Position numbers and translations under genes: made by a program
Notes under the pieces: model-generated
The model's input: only the letters and a program-made list of their open reading frames with translations
Database searches by the model: none
What the model was told of the DNA's origin: nothing
NCBI GenBank assembly: GCA_024762895.1
Contig: JANTGN010000026.1
Coordinates: forward strand, 1-19,053
Direction: 5' to 3'
Source: Thiotrichales bacterium
Lineage (GTDB): Bacteria; Pseudomonadota; Gammaproteobacteria; J044
DNA length: 19,053 nucleotides
Shown: piece by piece, positions 14,918 through 19,053 of the stretch
Layout of the letters: the number at the start of each line of letters is the position of its first letter
Position numbering within the stretch: the first letter of the stretch is position 1

Positions 14918-17130
14918 ACCTCAAATTGCTCCACTTTATATCGGTCCTGCTCGACGCCTTCCACCAACAGGCGTACATGGATAGCGGCTCCACCCTCTTC
15001 TCTGTTTTCCGCCCAGATGATGCCGCCATGCTCTTCGACCACCTTCTTGACAATGGCCAGGCCTAGTCCGGTGCCACGTGATTTACCTGTCACATAGGGC
15101 TCAAACAACTGACTGAATAGATCATCGGGTATTCCCGGTCCATTATCGATCACCAGGAGTTCAACATAACGCCCGTTTGTTTCAGACACGCTCCGAGTAC
15201 TTAGTTCTACCCTGCCTTCGGCCTGACTCTCAACTGCCTCTATCGCGTTCTTGATCAGGTTATTGAGTAATTGCCTGATGCGTCCGGCATCGGCCTCGAT
15301 ACCAGGCAGGACATCATCAGTATTCAGCCGAATATAGACCCCCTGGGGATTATTTCGATATAGATCAAATGCCTCCGTTACGAGTTGATTAAGATTCACC
15401 GTAGACAACTCCATCTGTGGTGTCCTGGCATAATCACTGAAGGCATTAACCATGGATTTCATGGATTCCACCTGAGAGACTATGGTCTGTGTCGAGCGGT
15501 TGAGTATCTCAGCGGAATCCTGATCAAGCACCCTGGTCAGCTTACGCTGCATTCGTTCAGCAGATAACTGGATCGGGGTTAAGGGGTTTTTAATTTCATG
15601 CGCCAGGCGACGCGCGACCTCACCCCAGGCGGCATCGCGTTGCGCCTGAATCATGTGCGTGACATCTTCAAATACAATCACCGAACCGGCCAGTTCATCA
15701 TCCGAGGTGCTGGGCAACAGGGCTCCACGACAAATCAGGACCTTCTTACCTGAATTTCCATAAAGCGTGATTTCCTCCTGCCAGTCATCATGACCTTCCT
15801 CCAGAGGTTCCTGGATACCGTCATAAAAACTGCCCACGACCGGCATCTCGTTGGCCACTTCCCGAAGCAGGCGCCCACGGCAGTTCTCCATCGACAGGGA
15901 GGTGCCAAGGATATGACCGGCCTCGGCATTAGCGGTACGCAGTCGCCCCTCGCCATCAAGAGTAATAACACCTGAAGTCAGGTGCTCGAGTACCGTTTGC
16001 AGATAGCTGCGTTGATCTTCCGCCTGCCGTTTACTCAGATCGACCTGTTCATAGGCCTGGGCCAGGCGTGAGGTCATCTCGTTAAACGAATTGACCAGAA
16101 ATCCGAGTTCATCTCGATTACCGACCGTCAGCTTCTTGTAGTATTCACCGGAAGCCACCGCACGTGTACCCTCGGCCAGTTCTTCTATCGGGGCCATCAG
16201 TCGTCTGGCCGAAAAGAATGCCGCCCAGACCGCAAACAGCACACTAATCAACAGCACCAGGGTCAAGGTGAGAAAAAAGTTCTGTTTCATGGGCACCCTC
16301 AGATAGGTCAGTTCCTTGTATTCTGCAAAGGACTCCTGAACACTCTGAGCCAGCTCACTGATACGCTTACCGAGGGGAAATCTGACCAGCAATAAATAAG
16401 GCTTCATGGTCGGGTCTTCGGTTGACACATAGGCAGCACCACGAACATACATCATGGAGTCCTGCCCTGGTTCCAGACGCATCATCGGCTCGCCTTGTCC
16501 GCTGATGATGAGGTCGCTTTGGCTCATGCCCGGCGGCACCGGAAGATAAGTGGACTCACTACTCGAGGCAATGATCTGATTCGTGTCGCCCAGCAGATAC
16601 AGTTCGGTGGCCTTGGTCTCCTGGCGCAAATCATTCAGCACCAGTGCCGCCATATCATTGGAAACACCTCGCAGTCGCTGGCTCATGACCTTCATCTCCA
16701 GCCCGAAATCACGCATACGCTCATCCAGGGTCACACGACTGAGCTCCAGGGCATCTTCCAGCGACTCTTCAACGCGCACATCAAACCAGCTATCAATGCC
16801 CTCGTCCAGGAATCGAAAGGCAAAGATATACACAATAAAGACCGGCACCAATGCCAGCACAACGAAGATCGTAATGAGGCGTAGCGTCAGACGTGAACCC
16901 GGTGCCCGGCTAAAGACCTGGCGCAGGACCTCGAACAGGTTCATGCCTATCATGACGACCAGGAAGAGCATGATCAGAGAATTAAAGATCAGGAGACTGA
17001 TGTAGAGACGACCAAACCGTTCAGAGTTCTGCGTTGCATCACTCATCAGGTACAGGGACAGCAGCAACAGGACAAAAAGCCCTATGACCGGCAACACACT
17101 GGTTGTTAATGATCTTAGCGGAGCGGCCAT
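14914..17130 (-). CDS. ntrY: NtrY, membrane sensor histidine kinase
   Basis: A 738-residue sensor kinase with the family layout. Three N-terminal membrane segments lie at about 11-29, 42-65 and 83-106. A periplasmic region of about 175 residues follows, then a fourth membrane segment (284-306), a HAMP domain (about 307-360, with RRLMAPIEELAEGT), a PAS domain (about 375-490), HisKA with His511 in LAHEIKNPLTP, and HATPase_c with NNLIKNAIEAV, DNGPGIP and GTGLGLAI. Together with NtrX it has been linked to nitrogen, redox and envelope signals in other proteobacteria; the signal here is unknown. The start overlaps the end of the DUF4390 gene by 16 bp, and the stop overlaps ntrX. Confidence 0.96.
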   Translation of the reverse strand: MAAPLRSLTTSVLPVIGLFVLLLLSLYLMSDATQNSERFGRLYISLLIFNSLIMLFLVVMIGMNLFEVLRQVFSRAPGSRLTLRLITIFVVLALVPVFIVYIFAFRFLDEGIDSWFDVRVEESLEDALELSRVTLDERMRDFGLEMKVMSQRLRGVSNDMAALVLNDLRQETKATELYLLGDTNQIIASSSESTYLPVPPGMSQSDLIISGQGEPMMRLEPGQDSMMYVRGAAYVSTEDPTMKPYLLLVRFPLGKRISELAQSVQESFAEYKELTYLRVPMKQNFFLTLTLVLLISVLFAVWAAFFSARRLMAPIEELAEGTRAVASGEYYKKLTVGNRDELGFLVNSFNEMTSRLAQAYEQVDLSKRQAEDQRSYLQTVLEHLTSGVITLDGEGRLRTANAEAGHILGTSLSMENCRGRLLREVANEMPVVGSFYDGIQEPLEEGHDDWQEEITLYGNSGKKVLICRGALLPSTSDDELAGSVIVFEDVTHMIQAQRDAAWGEVARRLAHEIKNPLTPIQLSAERMQRKLTRVLDQDSAEILNRSTQTIVSQVESMKSMVNAFSDYARTPQMELSTVNLNQLVTEAFDLYRNNPQGVYIRLNTDDVLPGIEADAGRIRQLLNNLIKNAIEAVESQAEGRVELSTRSVSETNGRYVELLVIDNGPGIPDDLFSQLFEPYVTGKSRGTGLGLAIVKKVVEEHGGIIWAENREEGGAAIHVRLLVEGVEQDRYKVEQFEV

Positions 17131-17678
17131 ACCAACCAGCCACTGTCAGGACGCCATGCAGAGCTGGAATAGGCTCTCATACGCAGTGGAATAGGTAATT
17201 CATCATAATCAAAGTAGGCACGCATTCGAATGCGGTAGATCTTTTTCGGCCGGAGCAATGAGGCATCCAGCAGGGGAAAATCACTGACATCCCCCAGTAC
17301 TTCCTCCAGCCTGGCGAGGCTGTAAAAGGTATCCACGGAACGTGTATTCAGGTTTGTCAGAAGGTATTGACGGCTCAGGGCATGATAGGAGATCTGGTAA
17401 CGCTGGCTCACCTCAGCAATCTGTTTATCAAACCACCAGCCACGTGAACGAACAATTTCATAGTTGATGACGAACTCCAGTGCCACACCACTATTCAGCG
17501 CTCCCAGCAGTGGGTCCTTGAGATCGATCTCGATTTTTCCCTGAATCTGGTAGATGCCGTCAACGAGGTTGATATCCATATCCTGAATATGAATACGCGT
17601 CTTTTCTCCTGCCATAAGCGGCCCGGCCAGAAACAAGCCGATCAGGAGCACCAGAATTTGACCTTGCAGCCTTTTCAC
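17115..17678 (-). CDS. DUF4390 family exported protein
   Basis: A protein of unknown function, 187 residues with the start placed at a GTG at 17678. This GTG overlaps the rsmB stop as GTGA and yields an excellent signal peptide: positively charged KRLQGQ, a hydrophobic core ILVLLIGLFLAGPL, and a cleavage site MA-GE. The only upstream ATG in frame (17765) would place 29 unlikely residues before the signal and overlap rsmB by 91 bp. The mature part is beta-rich, with Trp and Tyr clusters (SRGWWFDK, YRIRMRAYFDYDELP, the ending SGWLVWPL), as in DUF4390 proteins. It should reach the periplasm. Its position directly before ntrY suggests a link to NtrYX signalling, which is an inference only. Confidence 0.85.
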   Translation of the reverse strand: MKRLQGQILVLLIGLFLAGPLMAGEKTRIHIQDMDINLVDGIYQIQGKIEIDLKDPLLGALNSGVALEFVINYEIVRSRGWWFDKQIAEVSQRYQISYHALSRQYLLTNLNTRSVDTFYSLARLEEVLGDVSDFPLLDASLLRPKKIYRIRMRAYFDYDELPIPLRMRAYSSSAWRPDSGWLVWPLR

Positions 17679-18949
17679 CGCTTTAACAGTCCAGCGTAAT
17701 AAAACCCATCCATCCCATGGTCTCCAGGAAGTATCTGTCGACCAAAGGCCTGTTTTTCTCCACACACCATGTCCAGCGGTATCTCACTGGCATCCTCGCG
17801 GTCATCAACGAACCATGAGATCTGCTCGACGTTCTCCTGAGGAAGTACCGAACAGGTTGCGTAGAGCAACATACCACCTGACCGCAACAAGGGCCACAGT
17901 GCACCCAACAATCTTTGCTGCTCCTCACGCAATTGCTGTATATCTTCAGGCCTTCGATGAAGGCGTATATCCGGGTGTCGCCTGATGACCCCGGTGGCCG
18001 AACAGGGGGCGTCCAGCAAAATACGATCGAACGGCCTTCCATCCCACCAGACATCCACCTCGGCGGCATCGGCATGAACGACCCTGGCCGACAGCCCCAG
18101 GCGGGACAGGGTCTGTTCCAGGCGGGGTATACGCTGCCCGTCCTTCTCTACCGCCCATACCTCGACCGACTCTCCCTGCTCCAGGATATGAGCCGTCTTC
18201 CCTCCAGGAGCTGCACAGGCATCCAGGATACGCATTTCAGGCTCAATATTTAGAAAGTGAGCCGCCAGTTGTGCCGCCGCATCCTGCACGGATACCCAGC
18301 CCTCAAAAAAGCCAGGCAGACTCGACACATCACAGGGCCGGTTTAATATCAGTGCCTGTGGGGCACATTCATGTCGTCGGGCCTCAATCCCTGCCTTTTT
18401 CAGTGTCTCCAGATATTGATCGACCGATTGATGGCATTCATTCACCCTTAAGGTCATTGGAGGACGTTGGTTGTTGGCCTCACAGACCAAACGCCATTGC
18501 TCCGGATAGACCTTTTGAAGTTCATTGACCAGCCAGACGGGATGACTGAGTGCTGCGGCCGTATCCAGCCGGTCAAGGACCTCCTGATGCTGCCGTTGAT
18601 ACTGCCTCATTACGCCGTTGACCAGCCCCCTGGCCCAGGCCTTCTTCATTGTTCGCGTTTCGCGAACAGTCTCATTCAGGGCCGCATGCTCCGGTATCCG
18701 CATTTCCATGAGCTGATACAACCCTACCCGCAAGAGGCACTCGATATCCCGATCCTTGTTCCTCAGCGGTTTATCCAGTAGTTGATCAAGAATTCCAGTG
18801 AGCTTGAAATGCCATCTCAGGCAGCCATAAACCAGCTCCTGAATCAGCGCCGACTCTCCATGCCCATCAATCCGAGGCATCACTCGGGATAACGAAGCCC
18901 CCTCCATCACCTCGAGCAGGAGCCTCGCAGCCAGGGCACGGGCAGCCAT
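17675..18949 (-). CDS. rsmB: RsmB, 16S rRNA m5C967 methyltransferase
   Basis: Methylates C967 of 16S rRNA. The 424 residues have an N-terminal NusB-like RNA-binding domain (about 1-130) and a C-terminal Rossmann methyltransferase domain. SAM motif I is LDACAAPGGKT (242-252). Both cysteines of the m5C mechanism are present: Cys316 in DAPCSATG and Cys366 in the ATCSVLPQENVEQI block. AGGG lies about eight bases before the ATG. It follows fmt by three bases and overlaps the DUF4390 start, the usual fmt-rsmB pairing. Confidence 0.97.
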   Translation of the reverse strand: MAARALAARLLLEVMEGASLSRVMPRIDGHGESALIQELVYGCLRWHFKLTGILDQLLDKPLRNKDRDIECLLRVGLYQLMEMRIPEHAALNETVRETRTMKKAWARGLVNGVMRQYQRQHQEVLDRLDTAAALSHPVWLVNELQKVYPEQWRLVCEANNQRPPMTLRVNECHQSVDQYLETLKKAGIEARRHECAPQALILNRPCDVSSLPGFFEGWVSVQDAAAQLAAHFLNIEPEMRILDACAAPGGKTAHILEQGESVEVWAVEKDGQRIPRLEQTLSRLGLSARVVHADAAEVDVWWDGRPFDRILLDAPCSATGVIRRHPDIRLHRRPEDIQQLREEQQRLLGALWPLLRSGGMLLYATCSVLPQENVEQISWFVDDREDASEIPLDMVCGEKQAFGRQILPGDHGMDGFYYAGLLKR

Positions 18950-18952
18950 GAA

Positions 18953-19053
18953 CTACCCTAATTGCTCGTTGAGCAGGCTGCGTCCATTCAGAAAATCTCT
19001 CGCCTCTAACGGTTTCCCCCCTGGCAGTTGCAATCGAGTAATCCTCAGCAAAC
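18953..19053 (-). CDS. fmt: Fmt, methionyl-tRNA formyltransferase (3' end only)
   Basis: The last 32 codons of a gene that enters from the right edge. The translated end (LLRITRLQLPGGKPLEARDF, then LNGR) matches the C-terminal domain of Fmt, where a GK-L-A-DFLNGR type motif near the end is conserved. The stop lies three bases before the rsmB start. Fmt formylates initiator Met-tRNA. Only the tail is visible, and the assignment is supported by the standard fmt-rsmB order. Confidence 0.85.
   Translation of the reverse strand, partial: LLRITRLQLPGGKPLEARDFLNGRSLLNEQLG

Noticed and set aside
16495..16884. A 129-codon plus-strand frame inside ntrY
   Set aside because: It lies opposite the sensor region of ntrY, whose frame is continuous and well supported. 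The His- and Gln-rich translation looks like an antisense artefact.

Overview
The window reads as an ordinary chromosomal stretch of a gammaproteobacterium of medium GC, with no insertion sequence, phage, CRISPR array, tRNA or rRNA seen. Gene content and order (monofunctional hisB followed by hisHAFIE; an FNR with all four cluster cysteines; fmt-rsmB next to ntrYX and trkAH; LpxL/HtrB-type lipid A acyltransferases) suggest a free-living respiratory lineage outside the Enterobacterales, perhaps near the purple-sulfur/sulfur-oxidiser group. That placement is an inference from context only.

Layout. (1) 1-3279, minus strand: a compact histidine operon hisB-hisH-hisA-hisF-hisI-hisE, with hisE cut by the window edge. 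(2) 3336-4166, minus: an exported alpha/beta hydrolase, divergent from (3) an fnr gene at 4229-4999. The 62-bp gap between them carries a near-consensus FNR box. (4) 5004-6397, minus: dtd and pip, translationally coupled and converging on fnr. (5) 6398-6754: the only long gap without a protein gene. It holds a perfect inverted repeat of the GacA/UvrY type, a -10-like element, and about 168 bp with ten GGA motifs, several in hairpin loops, closed by a strong intrinsic terminator. I read this as an unannotated CsrB/RsmY/RsmZ-class small RNA that would sequester CsrA/RsmA. (6) 6755-9180, plus: a TtcA-family PP-loop protein, an HtrB-like acyltransferase and a SAM methyltransferase. (7) 9204-19053, minus: a nine-gene run fmt-rsmB-DUF4390-ntrY-ntrX-trkA-trkH-methyltransferase-acyltransferase in which, after fmt, every junction overlaps.

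How the genes work together. The his genes catalyse the middle steps of histidine synthesis. FNR is the oxygen-responsive regulator and probably controls itself. The NtrY/NtrX two-component pair is welded to both subunits of the Trk potassium uptake system, and the same run continues into a lipid A type acyltransferase, so envelope signalling, potassium transport and envelope lipid modification may be co-expressed. The most interesting element is the small RNA. It implies that a GacS/GacA (BarA/UvrY)-CsrA circuit exists elsewhere in this genome.
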